Source: Halomonas sp. QHL1
GTDB taxonomy: Bacteria > Pseudomonadota > Gammaproteobacteria > Pseudomonadales > Halomonadaceae
Direction: 5' to 3'
Assembly (NCBI RefSeq): GCF_001882345.1
Contig: NZ_MINL01000001.1
Location: forward strand, 2,773,357-2,837,356
Length of the DNA stretch: 64,000 nucleotides
The notes beneath the pieces were generated by a model. It was not told the origin of the DNA, searched no databases, and saw only the letters and a list, made by a program, of their open reading frames with translations. The position numbers and the translations under genes were made by a program. Below are positions 36,166-48,386 of the stretch, piece after piece (positions within the stretch are counted from its first letter, which is position 1; every line of letters begins with the position of its first letter).

Positions 36166-37335
36166 CTATTCACCTATTACTGATGGGTCAGTGGGCGCTG
36201 GGATGGCTGTGGCGGGGCTGTTGGTCGCTGGGGTTTGTCGCTGTTCAATGCCCAATTCATTCACCAGCGTTTCCCCAAAATAATTAACAAATTCCGGGCT
36301 AGCAATGCTGCGCCACTGCTCGTTATCACGCACGAGCAGAAGCACCTTAAGATTATTTTCAATGGCCAGCTGCATCGCTTCCTGTTCGCCAACCACCAGC
36401 AGCGCCGTCGCCCAGGCATCCGCCCAAGCATTGGAGGGATGAAAAACCGACACCGAGGCAAGCTGGTGAGTCACCGGTCGACCCGTACGCGGATTGATGG
36501 TGTGGGAGAAGCGCTGGCCATCTGCTTCAAAATAGTTGCGATAATCACCTGAGGTGGCCACCGACATGCTCTCTAACGGGATAATATGCTGGGCACGCTG
36601 CTGGCCATCTTCAGGCGCTTCAATGCCAATCTGCCAGGGGGTTTGCTCTTCCTCATCACGCAGGCCGCGGGCAATCAGTTCTCCGCCAATATTGACTAAG
36701 TAGTGCTCCAGCCCCTGCTGCTCCAGGTAAGCCGCTACCCGGTCAGTTCCATGGCCTTTGGCCACGCCAGAAAGGTCGACGAACACATCGCGGATACGCC
36801 GTGCCTGCATATTTTGGCTATCGACCTCTAACGCGTCGAAGCCTACCTGGGCCAGCTGCCCGGCAAGAACATCATCGGCGGGCACCTCTTCCGGCCGCGC
36901 GCCGGGGCCGAAGCTCCACAAATTGACTAGGTCGCCCACGGTAATATCAAAGGCGCCGTGGCTGGCTGCAGCAACGGATTGGCTAATCGCCAATACCTCA
37001 ATGAGTTCATTGGAGAGCGGCTGCCACTCCTCCAGCGGGGCGTCGTTAAAGGCGATCAGTTCAGCATCATCGCGATAGGTGGACATTGCCTGATCAACAC
37101 TCTCCAGCTCTGCTTTGAAACCCTCTTCCAATTCAAGGGATTCGCCCTGAGTGAGCGGATCCATAATGGTCACCTGATAGAAGGTGCCAAAAATATTGCC
37201 ATCAAAGCGTACCGGTGGTTCCAGCGGTCGATCACTCTCTGAGCAGCCTGCAACGCCTAACCCCAAGCCCAGCAGTGAGCCCGTTACGATCAGTGCACGT
37301 CCCCATCTTGCTGCGCGTTCAACAGCCTTTTTCAT
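36166..37335 (-). CDS. apbE: FAD:protein FMN transferase, lipoprotein
   Basis: A 389-residue periplasmic ApbE that attaches FMN to threonine of targets such as Nqr/Rnf subunits. It has lipobox VAGC (Cys31), the FAD-binding DLSGVAKGHGTDRVA, NIGGELIARG, and the metal-binding end NPRTGRP and ADAWATALLV. The tail is Pro/Ala/Thr-rich. It ends one base before glmU's ATG, suggesting translational coupling. Its presence within cell-wall genes is unusual, and no nqr or rnf genes are in the window. Confidence 0.92.
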   Translation of the reverse strand: MKKAVERAARWGRALIVTGSLLGLGLGVAGCSESDRPLEPPVRFDGNIFGTFYQVTIMDPLTQGESLELEEGFKAELESVDQAMSTYRDDAELIAFNDAPLEEWQPLSNELIEVLAISQSVAAASHGAFDITVGDLVNLWSFGPGARPEEVPADDVLAGQLAQVGFDALEVDSQNMQARRIRDVFVDLSGVAKGHGTDRVAAYLEQQGLEHYLVNIGGELIARGLRDEEEQTPWQIGIEAPEDGQQRAQHIIPLESMSVATSGDYRNYFEADGQRFSHTINPRTGRPVTHQLASVSVFHPSNAWADAWATALLVVGEQEAMQLAIENNLKVLLLVRDNEQWRSIASPEFVNYFGETLVNELGIEQRQTPATNSPATAIPAPTDPSVIGE

Positions 37336-37347
37336 CGTTGCTTTACC

Positions 37348-38148
37348 CTAAAAATAAAAGAACCACAGCAGCCAGGCGCCGAACAGCACGCGATAAATTA
37401 CAAAGGGCTGCATTCCTAATTTTTTTATAACCACTAGAAAGTAGTGAATACACAAATACGCGCTTATTCCCGATAGCAGGGTGCCCGCCAACATTGCGAT
37501 CCAATCAATCGACTGCGGAGCGCTAAACAGCCCCACGGCTTCTAGACCACCTGCCAGCACAATCACCGGGATTGACAGTAAAAAAGAGAAGCGCGAAGCG
37601 CCTTCTCGGCTCATTCCCACCATCAGCGCCGCGGTAATGGTAATCCCCGAGCGCGAGGTGCCGGGAATCAGCGCCAGCGCCTGGGCTCCGCCAATAATCA
37701 GCACATCCTTCCAACGCAGTTGGTATTCGCTGCGCGTTCCCCCCTTACGCCAATCGGCATACCCCAACAATAGCCCGAAACCAATTAAACTGACGCCGAT
37801 AATCAGCGTAGAGCGCATAAAGTGAGAAATAACATCGTGCAGCAGTAAGCCAATAAGCCCCACCGGGATGGTCGCTAATGTCACCCATAAAGCCAGTCGT
37901 GCGTCTTCGTTCACCCCTTTACCGCTAATCGCAGCCAGGCTGCTCACCACCATCTGCCAAATTTCCTGTCGGAAGTAGATAATCACCGCGGAGAGGCTGC
38001 CTAGGTGCAGGGCAACATCAAAGGCTAGGCCTTGATCTTGCCACTCTGTCAGCACAGGCACTAAGATTAGGTGGGCAGAGCTTGAAACGGGTAAAAATTC
38101 TGACACTCCCTGAACTACCGCTAACACCACCACCTGGAGCCAATCCAT
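37348..38148 (-). CDS. uppP: undecaprenyl-diphosphatase (UppP/BacA)
   Basis: A 266-residue membrane enzyme recycling undecaprenyl pyrophosphate, the lipid carrier for cell-wall units. Conserved motifs are VQGVSEFLPVSSSAHL near the N-terminus and LIPGTSRSGITITAALMVGMSR in the centre. I start at ATG 38148 (MDWLQVV) with AGGAT upstream. It is 12 bp ahead of apbE in the same direction. Confidence 0.95.
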   Translation of the reverse strand: MDWLQVVVLAVVQGVSEFLPVSSSAHLILVPVLTEWQDQGLAFDVALHLGSLSAVIIYFRQEIWQMVVSSLAAISGKGVNEDARLALWVTLATIPVGLIGLLLHDVISHFMRSTLIIGVSLIGFGLLLGYADWRKGGTRSEYQLRWKDVLIIGGAQALALIPGTSRSGITITAALMVGMSREGASRFSFLLSIPVIVLAGGLEAVGLFSAPQSIDWIAMLAGTLLSGISAYLCIHYFLVVIKKLGMQPFVIYRVLFGAWLLWFFYF

Positions 38149-38244
38149 AGAAAATCCTGTGTATAGATACAATTTAATGGCTTGCAATGGCGCTTAAGGA
38201 TACACATCCGCTTATTCGTTGTCCGCCATTGCCTTTGCTGACAC

Positions 38245-38300
38245 TAGCCTCCACTGACACGCAAAGGTGCCGTTTCACGGCTGGAAAGCAGTGGAGGCTA
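38245..38300. repeat. 12-bp inverted repeat between uppP and the CDF gene
   Basis: TAGCCTCCACTG (38245-38256) and CAGTGGAGGCTA (38289-38300) are exact reverse complements separated by 32 bp. It sits in the divergent promoter region, 65-120 bp before the transporter ATG. There is no T-run, so an operator pair or an RNA hairpin in the leader is more likely than a terminator. Confidence 0.55.
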
Positions 38301-38365
38301 TAGAGGATATAAGGAGTGCGCTACAATAGGCGTCTATTGAATGCGTGCTTCCTTGCAAGGTACCC

Positions 38366-39559
38366 ATGACTCAGACCATCGAAACGCCAGTGGTTCACGA
38401 CCAAGCGCGACTTAGCCAAGAGGCCAAGCGTGTTACCTACATAGGTGCGTGGTTGGATGCCCTGTTGAGCATCGTCAAAGTCACCATTGGTTTTATGGTC
38501 GGTTCTGCGGCGTTAATCGCCGACGGGATTCACTCCCTATCTGATTTAGTCACTGACGGTTTTGTCCTGGCGGCCATTCACTATGGGCGCCAGGAGCCCG
38601 ATAAAGACCACCACTACGGCCACGGCCGGATAGAAACCCTGACGACCCTGCTACTGGGAAGCGTGCTGATTTTCGTGGCAGGGGCGATAGCCTGGTCGAG
38701 CCTGGATCGCCTGTTTAGCGGTACCGACGTTAACGCCCCTGGCGCGCTGGCAATCGTGATTACGGTGATAGCGCTGTTTAGCAAAGAGTGGATTTTTCGC
38801 TACACCATGCGGGTTGCCAAGCGGGTAAAGTCAAAGTTACTCGAAGCCAACGCCTGGCACTCACGTAGCGATGCGCTCTCCACTGCCGTGGTGCTGGTAG
38901 CACTGGTAGGCGCTCAATTTGGCTTGGGTTGGCTGGATGCCGTGGCCGCCATCATTGTGGGTCTATTGGTCGGCAAAGTAGGTTTGGACTTGCTGTGGGA
39001 GTCGGCTCGGGAACTGGTCGATACCGCTCTACCGGTGGATGCGCAGAACCAGATGCACGATGTGGCCTGCAGCGTGCCGGGTGTGGATAGTGTCCACGAC
39101 CTGCGTACCCGACAGTCGGCGGGCTGGGTAATGGTCGATCTACACGTGGTGGTCGGGCCGAAAATTACCGTTTCGGAAGCCCACGAAATCGGTAATGAAG
39201 TAAGCCGCCGCCTACGCCATGAATTCCCCGCGCTCACTGATGTGATCTTCCACGTTGACCCCGAAGACGACGCCGGGGCGGGTGATCCTAGCCGCCTTCC
39301 CGGTCTTCCGCTGCGCCCTGAAGTAGAGGCCACGCTGGATGCGCGCTGGTATAAGCATCCAGTATGGCGAACGCTAAACGAGCTTCAGCTGCACTACTTG
39401 GACGACAAGGTCTCGGTATCGCTAATCATTGATGACGCAGTGCAGCAGCCACCCCAGTGTCTCGCCAGCCAGCTAAAAGCGCTGGCTAGCGATATCGAGT
39501 GGCTGGGTCACGTCGAGGTGCTGTTTATCACCCGCGCCGCCAGTAGCTCTATGCGCTAA
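38366..39559 (+). CDS. cation diffusion facilitator transporter
   Basis: A 397-residue metal:H+ antiporter of the CDF family. Metal-site residues appear in ALIADGIHSLSDLVTDG and NAWHSRSDALST, with about six membrane segments and a cytosolic domain (LPVDAQNQMHDVA, DVIFHVDPEDD). The tail of about 90 residues beyond the usual FieF-like end is an extra C-terminal module. I use ATG 38366, with AAGG upstream. The likely substrates are Zn2+, Fe2+ or Mn2+. Confidence 0.88.
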   Translation: MTQTIETPVVHDQARLSQEAKRVTYIGAWLDALLSIVKVTIGFMVGSAALIADGIHSLSDLVTDGFVLAAIHYGRQEPDKDHHYGHGRIETLTTLLLGSVLIFVAGAIAWSSLDRLFSGTDVNAPGALAIVITVIALFSKEWIFRYTMRVAKRVKSKLLEANAWHSRSDALSTAVVLVALVGAQFGLGWLDAVAAIIVGLLVGKVGLDLLWESARELVDTALPVDAQNQMHDVACSVPGVDSVHDLRTRQSAGWVMVDLHVVVGPKITVSEAHEIGNEVSRRLRHEFPALTDVIFHVDPEDDAGAGDPSRLPGLPLRPEVEATLDARWYKHPVWRTLNELQLHYLDDKVSVSLIIDDAVQQPPQCLASQLKALASDIEWLGHVEVLFITRAASSSMR

Positions 39560-39578
39560 GCCCTCAATGACTTACTCG

Positions 39579-40955
39579 TCATGAGAGTAGCAGCGTGGCA
39601 ATACTGAAGTAGATCACGACCCCAGAGGCGTCAATAAGCGTGGTCACCAGCGGTGCCGAGGCCGTCGCCGGGTCGACCTTAAAGCGCTCGAGTACGAACG
39701 GCAGGCACATCCCCAGCAAACTACCAAATAGCACGATGGTGACCATACTAAAGGCCACCACCATCGCCAGCGCTTCTCCCCCACGCATTATGCCAATCGG
39801 CGTTACCGCGATGGCCATGGTGATACCTAGTGACCCAGCGACAAGTAGCTCGCGGCCCAGTAGCTTGCCCCAATCTTTGACACCCACGTCACCGGTGGCC
39901 ATACCGCGCACCATCAGCGTGGCGGCTTGGGCCCCAGCATTACCGCCACTACCGATCAACAGCGGTAAAAAGAAGACCAGCGCCACCTGGGCGGCAATGG
40001 TCTCTTCAAAATAGGCAATCCCGGCACCCGAAAACAGGTTGGCAAAGACCAGCAGTACCAGCCAGAACACGCGCTTACGGTAGAGGCTCCAGAGCTTTAC
40101 GCGGCTTACGCCATCTTCCAGTTGGCCGATCGACATACCTTTGTGGAAATCTTCGGTGGCCTCGGATTCGGCCACGTCCATGGCGTCATCGTGGGTCACA
40201 ATGCCGACCATACGATTATCCGCATCAATCACCGGCAGCGCTAACAGGTCGTACTTCGCCACAATTCGGGCGACATCTTCCTGGGCATTATCAACCCGTG
40301 TACTGATGACATCTTTGATCATGATGTCATCAACAATGGCGCCGGGGCGTGCCACCATCAGTTGGCGCAGCGACATGGTACCGATCAATTGCCCGTCGCT
40401 ATCGAGAATATAGAGCTGATAGACCGTTTCCGCATCTGGGGCGGTTTGGCGTACCCGCATCATCGCTTGCGACACCGTCATGCCACTGGCTATGGAGACA
40501 TAGTCAGAGGTCATGATGGCGCCGGCAGTCCCCTCTTCGTAGCTGGCAAGCCGCTTTAGGTCTTCCCGCTCGCGGTGGGCCATACGACGCAACAGCGCTT
40601 CACGGCGGTCTTCACTGAGTAGATTAAACAGGTCGGCGCGTTCGTCCGAACCCATCTCTTCCAGCAGCTTAAGTACCTGGCTGTCATCCAGCTCCCCGAC
40701 TACCTCAAGCTGGCTCTCACCGGGCAAATAACCCAGTACGTTCGCAGCACGCTCGGCAGACAGAATATCCAGCAACGCGAGTGCCGCGGGCAGCTCTTCG
40801 TCGTCTTCTATCATCTCTTCGAGCACTTCACCGATATCCGCGGAGCGGGTTTCGGCCAAACGCAAAGAGAGCAACGATTTACTGGGCACTTCCTTGGCCA
40901 ACTCGTCGAGCAGCTCGGCTTTTAATGCCTGTAGACTTTCATCATTCAGTGCCAT
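39579..40955 (-). CDS. mgtE: magnesium transporter MgtE
   Basis: A 458-residue Mg2+ channel/transporter with an N-terminal superhelical domain (LLEEMGSDERADLFNLL), two CBS domains (TAGAIMTSDYVSI, VARIVAKYDLLALPVID) and a five-segment membrane domain with LPLLIGSGGNAGAQAATLMVRG and the end TTLIDASGVVIYFSIA. The frame is complete. Convergent with the CDF gene, 19 bp away. Confidence 0.95.
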   Translation of the reverse strand: MALNDESLQALKAELLDELAKEVPSKSLLSLRLAETRSADIGEVLEEMIEDDEELPAALALLDILSAERAANVLGYLPGESQLEVVGELDDSQVLKLLEEMGSDERADLFNLLSEDRREALLRRMAHREREDLKRLASYEEGTAGAIMTSDYVSIASGMTVSQAMMRVRQTAPDAETVYQLYILDSDGQLIGTMSLRQLMVARPGAIVDDIMIKDVISTRVDNAQEDVARIVAKYDLLALPVIDADNRMVGIVTHDDAMDVAESEATEDFHKGMSIGQLEDGVSRVKLWSLYRKRVFWLVLLVFANLFSGAGIAYFEETIAAQVALVFFLPLLIGSGGNAGAQAATLMVRGMATGDVGVKDWGKLLGRELLVAGSLGITMAIAVTPIGIMRGGEALAMVVAFSMVTIVLFGSLLGMCLPFVLERFKVDPATASAPLVTTLIDASGVVIYFSIATLLLS

Positions 40956-41063
40956 GACTCTCCCCTCGCGCTTACAAGCGTCGTGCTGCCGAACTAATCC
41001 CTCACCTAGTCCATCCTTCTGACCAAGCTCATCATACTTACTTATCTAACTGCCAAACAAAAA

Positions 41064-41102
41064 AACGCCCCTTAAACCCTGGTAGCGGGTTCAAGGGGCG
41101 TT
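41064..41102 (-). terminator. terminator of the atp operon
   Basis: Stem of about 16 bp: AACGCCCCTTAAACCC (41064-41079) pairs with 41087-41102 with one mismatch, 7-nt loop. On the minus transcript it is followed by a run of T's (the A-run at 41057-41065). It lies 25 bp beyond the stop of atpC. Confidence 0.9.
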
Positions 41103-41126
41103 GGACACACGCCAAGTGCGTGGGTG

Positions 41127-41555
41127 TTAGCCTTTACCCGCCTTTTTACGCAGCTGCTGAATCGTTCGCAGCTGTGCAACGGCTTCGGCAAGTTCAGCGG
41201 CAGCGCGAGTATAATCGAGCTCCGATGACTTCTCATTAAAGGCTTTCAGCGCCTGCTGCCGTGCTTCTTCGGCAGCGGCCTCGTTGAGGTCGCTGGCACG
41301 CGATGCAGAGTCGGCCAGAATCGTCACGACATCCGGCTGGACTTCCATGAAGCCCCCCGAGACAAAGAAGTTCTCCTCCTTGCCATCATCGTGAATCACG
41401 CGTACCGGACCCGGCTGAAGCTCGGTCAGCAGTGGAGCGTGACCTGGCAAAATGCCCAGGTCACCCATCATTCCGGAAGCAATCACCTGCTCAACGGTAC
41501 CTGAGAAGATCGAAGCTTCAGCGCTGACGATATTGCAAGTAAAGCTATTCGCCAT
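41127..41555 (-). CDS. atpC: ATP synthase F1 subunit epsilon
   Basis: A 142-residue rotor-stalk subunit that inhibits ATP hydrolysis. The beta-sandwich has FSGTVEQVIASGMMGDLGILPGHAPLL and FFVSGGFMEVQPDVVTILADSA; the C-terminal helical hairpin is Ala-rich. Last gene of the atp operon, followed by a strong terminator. Confidence 0.96.
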   Translation of the reverse strand: MANSFTCNIVSAEASIFSGTVEQVIASGMMGDLGILPGHAPLLTELQPGPVRVIHDDGKEENFFVSGGFMEVQPDVVTILADSASRASDLNEAAAEEARQQALKAFNEKSSELDYTRAAAELAEAVAQLRTIQQLRKKAGKG

Positions 41556-41579
41556 AGCGAATCCCCCTAATGGACGGGA

Positions 41580-42971
<1,392 letters not shown>

Positions 42972-43032
42972 CTAAAACCTGCAAATGAAACCTGTCTGCC
43001 GGGAGCCGCTTAAAAGAGCGTCTCCCTAGGCG

Positions 43033-43920
43033 TTATACGGCAGCAGCGCCGCCGACGATCTCAGAAATTTCCTGGGTGATGGCGGCCTGACGGGCCTTGT
43101 TGTAGACCATCTCCAGATCGTCGATCAGGCCGCCTGCGTTGTCAGTGGCACTTTTCATAGCGATCATTCGGGCGGCTTGTTCACAAGCGCCGTTTTCCAC
43201 TACCGCCTGATACACCTGCGATTCGATGAAACGAACCAGCAGGCTATCGAGCAACGCCTTGGCATCCGGTTCATACAGGTAGTCCCAGCTTCCGGGACGG
43301 GCGTTTTCGTCGTCTTGCTCAGCGTCTGCGCCCATATCAGGCGACAGCGGAAGAAGCTGACGAACCACTGGCTTTTGGGTCATGGTGTTCACAAACTCGT
43401 TGTGCACCACGTAAAGCCGGTCGAGACGTCCTTCATCGTACGCTTCGAGCATGACCTTAATACTGCCAATCAAACCCTCAACGGTCGGGGCTTCGCCTAA
43501 ACCACTTTTCGCCGCCACCAAATTGCCACCGTAGTTGCGGAAAAAGGTGCTGGCCTTAGCGCCTAGAGCACAGAAATCCTGCTCTGCGCCCTGCTTTTTC
43601 CACTCGCTGGCCTGTTTGAGTAAGGCTTTGAAGAGGTTGTGATTCAAGCCACCGCACAGACCACGGTCTGTGGAGACCACAATGTAACCAACGCGCTTAA
43701 CCTCGCTACGCTCGACCATATAGTCGTGCTTGTACTCGGGATTCGCGTCAGCAATGTGGCTGACCACTTCGCGGATCTGCTTAGCGTAAGGCTGACTAGC
43801 TCTCATCAGATCTTGCGCTTTACGCATTTTCGATGCAGCCACCATTTCCATGGCGCTGGTGATCTTCTGCGTATTTTTAATGCTCCCGATCTGGGTGCGT
43901 ATCTCTTTTGCAGCTGCCAT
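43033..43920 (-). CDS. atpG: ATP synthase F1 subunit gamma
   Basis: A 295-residue central-stalk subunit. The N-terminal coiled coil [31 protein letters not shown] and the C-terminal [46 protein letters not shown] bound the Rossmann-like middle ([13 protein letters not shown]). A short insertion around 200-212 ([18 protein letters not shown], acidic) is slightly longer than in E. coli. Confidence 0.97.
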   Translation of the reverse strand: MAAAKEIRTQIGSIKNTQKITSAMEMVAASKMRKAQDLMRASQPYAKQIREVVSHIADANPEYKHDYMVERSEVKRVGYIVVSTDRGLCGGLNHNLFKALLKQASEWKKQGAEQDFCALGAKASTFFRNYGGNLVAAKSGLGEAPTVEGLIGSIKVMLEAYDEGRLDRLYVVHNEFVNTMTQKPVVRQLLPLSPDMGADAEQDDENARPGSWDYLYEPDAKALLDSLLVRFIESQVYQAVVENGACEQAARMIAMKSATDNAGGLIDDLEMVYNKARQAAITQEISEIVGGAAAV

Positions 43921-43985
43921 AGCGATCTACCCTTCGTTCGTGGCTCTCAGAAAGCATGCAAACCCGCCCGCAGGCGGGCCAGACA

Positions 43986-45530
43986 TCACCAGCTCTGAGT
44001 CGCCTTGAACTTCTCGAGACCCGACTTCAAGCTGTCTTGAATCTCACCGTTGTAGTCGCCGGTCTGGTTGATCTTGTCGAGCAGATCACCGTGCTCAGAC
44101 TTCATGTAGTCGTGCAACGCACGCTCGAAGTCCAACACTTTGGTCACGTCGACATCGTCCAGATAACCTTCGTTGGCGGCATACAGCGAGAGCGCCATCT
44201 CGGCAACTGACATTGGCGAGTACTGGTTCTGCTTCATCAGCTCAGTAACACGCTGACCGTGCTCAAGCTGCTTACGCGTGGCTTCATCAAGATCAGAGGC
44301 AAACTGCGAGAACGCCGCCAGCTCACGGTACTGAGCCAGTGCTAGACGTACGCTACCGCCGAGCTTTTTGATGATTTTGGTCTGCGCCGAACCACCGACA
44401 CGAGAAACCGACAAACCTGCGTTAATCGCCGGACGAATACCGGAGTTAAACAGGTTGGTTTCCAGGAAGATCTGACCATCGGTGATCGAGATCACGTTGG
44501 TCGGAACAAACGCAGAAACGTCGCCACCCTGGGTTTCGATGATTGGCAGCGCGGTTAAGGAACCGGTTTTGCCTTTCACTTCACCATTGGTGAACTTCTC
44601 AACGTAGTCGACGTTAACGCGCGCAGCACGCTCTAGAAGACGCGAGTGGAGATAGAACACGTCACCAGGATAAGCTTCACGGCCCGGCGGACGACGCAAC
44701 AGCAGCGATACCTGACGGTAGGCTACGGCCTGCTTGGAAAGGTCGTCATATACGATGAGGGAGTTCTCGCCGCGGTCGCGGAAGTATTCACCCATGGTGC
44801 AACCCGCATAAGGAGCCAGGAACTGCATCGGCGCCGGATCGGCTGCGCCAGCGGCGACGACAATGGTGTGTTCCATGGCGCCGTGCTCTTCGAGCTTGCG
44901 TACCACGTTAGCAATGGTCGACTGCTTCTGACCAATCGCTACGTACACACAAGTCACGCCTTTGCCTTTCTGGTTGATGATCGCATCGATGGCAATGGCG
45001 GACTTACCAATCTGACGGTCACCGATGATCAGCTCACGCTGACCGCGACCGATCGGCACCATGGCGTCGATCGACTTCAGGCCGGTTTGAATCGGCTCAT
45101 CAACGGATTGACGGGTAATAACGCCCGGCGCCACTTTCTCAACGGCGTCGGTCATTTTAGCGTTAATCTCGCCTTTGCCGTCGATAGGATTACCCAGCGC
45201 ATCGACAACGCGACCAATCAGCTCTGGGCCTACCGGCACTTCGAGAATACGACCGGTACACTTGGCGGTCATGCCCTCTTCAAGCTGCAGGTAGTCACCC
45301 AGCACTACGGCACCAACGGAGTCGCGCTCCAGGTTGAGTACCATGCCAAAAATGCTGTTGGGAAATTCAATCATTTCACCAAACATCGCGTCTTCGAGGC
45401 CGTGAATTTTCACGATACCGTCGGAAACGGTGACGATGGTGCCCTGATTACGGGCTTCGGATGCGACGTCAAGCTTTTCAATTCGCTGCTTGATGATGTC
45501 GCTGATCTCGGAAGGATTCAGTTGCTGCAT
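43986..45530 (-). CDS. atpA: ATP synthase F1 subunit alpha
   Basis: A 514-residue non-catalytic nucleotide-binding subunit. P-loop [15 protein letters not shown] (about 169), [12 protein letters not shown], and the arginine-finger region [22 protein letters not shown]- and C-terminal domains are complete. Confidence 0.98.
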   Translation of the reverse strand: MQQLNPSEISDIIKQRIEKLDVASEARNQGTIVTVSDGIVKIHGLEDAMFGEMIEFPNSIFGMVLNLERDSVGAVVLGDYLQLEEGMTAKCTGRILEVPVGPELIGRVVDALGNPIDGKGEINAKMTDAVEKVAPGVITRQSVDEPIQTGLKSIDAMVPIGRGQRELIIGDRQIGKSAIAIDAIINQKGKGVTCVYVAIGQKQSTIANVVRKLEEHGAMEHTIVVAAGAADPAPMQFLAPYAGCTMGEYFRDRGENSLIVYDDLSKQAVAYRQVSLLLRRPPGREAYPGDVFYLHSRLLERAARVNVDYVEKFTNGEVKGKTGSLTALPIIETQGGDVSAFVPTNVISITDGQIFLETNLFNSGIRPAINAGLSVSRVGGSAQTKIIKKLGGSVRLALAQYRELAAFSQFASDLDEATRKQLEHGQRVTELMKQNQYSPMSVAEMALSLYAANEGYLDDVDVTKVLDFERALHDYMKSEHGDLLDKINQTGDYNGEIQDSLKSGLEKFKATQSW

Positions 45531-45546
45531 GCCATGTCCCTCAGAC

Positions 45547-46083
45547 TCAAGCGGTTAGCGCTTCGGTAAGGCGGTTCAATCGACCACGTACGGAGCCGTC
45601 AATAACGGTGTCGCCAGCACGCAGGATGACACCGCCGATAAGCGACTTGTCCACCTGAGTAGTAATGGAGATTTCGCGATTCAGACGTTTCTTGAGCGCG
45701 TTCGCTAGCTTGGTCTTCTGCTTACTATCTAGTTTGTAAGCAGAGGTGACGTTCACTTCAACCCGCTGCTCGTGTTCGGCACGTAGGTGCTCAAACTGCA
45801 CAGCGATTGATGAAAGTGACATCAAACGACCTTGGTCTGCCAAAACATCTAAAAAACGCTGTAAAGCGTCGTCGTGCTCGCCAGGTATCATATCGGCCAG
45901 CAGCGATACTTTTTGCGCGTTCTCAAGTTTTGGACTGCCCAGCAAACGACGAACATCGCTGTCAGCGACCGCTAAGCTTAAAAAGCCCAGCGCCTGTGAC
46001 CAGCTATCAAGCGCCTCATGATCACGCGCGTATTCAAACGCTGCCTTAGCGTAAGGACGAGCGACGGTCAGTAATTCCGCCAT
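45547..46083 (-). CDS. atpH: ATP synthase F1 subunit delta
   Basis: A 178-residue peripheral-stalk subunit linking F1 to subunit b. The N-terminal [13 protein letters not shown] and C-terminal [28 protein letters not shown] are family signatures. Spaced 16 bp from atpA and 11 bp from atpF. Confidence 0.97.
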   Translation of the reverse strand: MAELLTVARPYAKAAFEYARDHEALDSWSQALGFLSLAVADSDVRRLLGSPKLENAQKVSLLADMIPGEHDDALQRFLDVLADQGRLMSLSSIAVQFEHLRAEHEQRVEVNVTSAYKLDSKQKTKLANALKKRLNREISITTQVDKSLIGGVILRAGDTVIDGSVRGRLNRLTEALTA

Positions 46084-46094
46084 AATTCACCTCC

Positions 46095-46565
46095 TTACAG
46101 TTCAGCAGCAAGCTCATCAAGTAACTTGCGATGGGCTTGTTCGTCGACCGAAGCTTCAAGAACACGCTCGGCACCCATAACAGCGAGATAAGAGACCTGG
46201 GCGCGAAGCTCGTCTTTTGCACGATTCACTTCTTGCTCGATCTCTGAACGTGCGCTGGCTACTAGGCGTTCGCCTTCGGCACGGGCTTGCTCGCGGGCTT
46301 CTTCAATCATCTGGGCAGAGCGCTTGTTGGTCTGCTCAAGAATTTGAGAAGCTTGCTCCTTGCTTTCACGCAGCGTCTGTTCTGCCCGCTCTTGAGCAAG
46401 CTCAAGATCACGGTTAGCACGGCTGGCTGCATCCAAGCCATCAGCAATTTTCTTCTGACGCTCATGAAGCGCGTTGCTGATCGGAGGCCACACATACTTT
46501 ATGCAAAACCAGACAAAGATCGCGAAGGCGATCGTCTGCCCGATTAGCGTCATGTTGATATTCAC
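46095..46565 (-). CDS. atpF: ATP synthase Fo subunit b
   Basis: A 156-residue peripheral stalk: one N-terminal membrane helix ([20 protein letters not shown] region) then a long charged coiled coil ([20 protein letters not shown] and beyond) typical of the b dimer. Complete frame. Confidence 0.97.
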   Translation of the reverse strand: MNINMTLIGQTIAFAIFVWFCIKYVWPPISNALHERQKKIADGLDAASRANRDLELAQERAEQTLRESKEQASQILEQTNKRSAQMIEEAREQARAEGERLVASARSEIEQEVNRAKDELRAQVSYLAVMGAERVLEASVDEQAHRKLLDELAAEL

Positions 46566-46641
46566 AGGAATGTACCTCTGACAAGTTCGTGGCGACCGGA
46601 GTGAAACAAAACCGAGCGCTTAGCGCCCGGCTGAGCTGTCA

Positions 46642-46896
<255 letters not shown>

Positions 46897-46933
46897 TTAA
46901 GGGTTGAGGGTTAATGAAAACGTTATTGCTAGG

Positions 46934-47773
<840 letters not shown>

Positions 47774-48169
47774 TCAATTAGTTGTGCGATCTCTAGGCAT
47801 CAGCCAAGGCGTGAGCCAATGCGTTAGAACAACCGCGACGTAAGCATAAAAAAATAAAGCGGGGTTTGAAGGGGGCGCTGCCACGAACACTGCTACAAAC
47901 AGTGCCACCGTCAAACCAAACTTACCTGCTTCAGCACGAAATAAGTGCATCGCTCCTCGTGTTCGGCGCCTAGGTTGAAAAACACCCATTCGCTGAATAA
48001 AAAAGGCGTGCGGCAATAAGGCTACCAACGCTCCTTTAAATACCGATGAGACGCCTTCAACGTCTGCGGCTAGGTAGGCCGCTAGCATACCTACAAACGT
48101 AATTATCAGCTGTGCGACCGTCAGTCGAATGATATAGGTTTTTCGCCGCTGGGTTTCGTATCGCTGCAT
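47774..48169 (-). CDS. atpI: ATP synthase subunit I
   Basis: A 131-residue AtpI with four hydrophobic segments (LIITFVGMLAAYLAA, SVFKGALVALLPHAFFIQRM). It is the non-structural first gene of the operon, thought to aid c-ring assembly or Mg2+ uptake. A promoter lies about 100 bp upstream at 48267-48295. It ends 6 bp from atpB. Confidence 0.93.
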   Translation of the reverse strand: MQRYETQRRKTYIIRLTVAQLIITFVGMLAAYLAADVEGVSSVFKGALVALLPHAFFIQRMGVFQPRRRTRGAMHLFRAEAGKFGLTVALFVAVFVAAPPSNPALFFYAYVAVVLTHWLTPWLMPRDRTTN

Positions 48170-48266
48170 AGCTCTTGGGAAAAATACCCAGCCTCACTAA
48201 TGAAAACCCATACCTCGACAAGCTAATACCTCGACAGACCAAGGCAACCTGCACAAATCTTGCGCG

Positions 48267-48295
48267 ATTATAGGGAAGCGCTATCACACCTTCAA
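48267..48295 (-). promoter_or_regulatory. sigma70-type promoter of the atp operon
   Basis: On the minus strand TTGAAG (48290-48295) and TATAAT (48267-48272) are separated by exactly 17 bp: a perfect -10, a good -35 and optimal spacing. It lies about 98 bp before the atpI ATG, in the gap between parB and atpI. Confidence 0.8.
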
Positions 48296-48386
48296 CCGAA
48301 CTCGCACCGATTTTGCCCGTTAAGGGCCCTATTTGCGACCAAAGAGGGAAAACGTGTGCACTTCTTACGCGATATTTAATAGCCTG

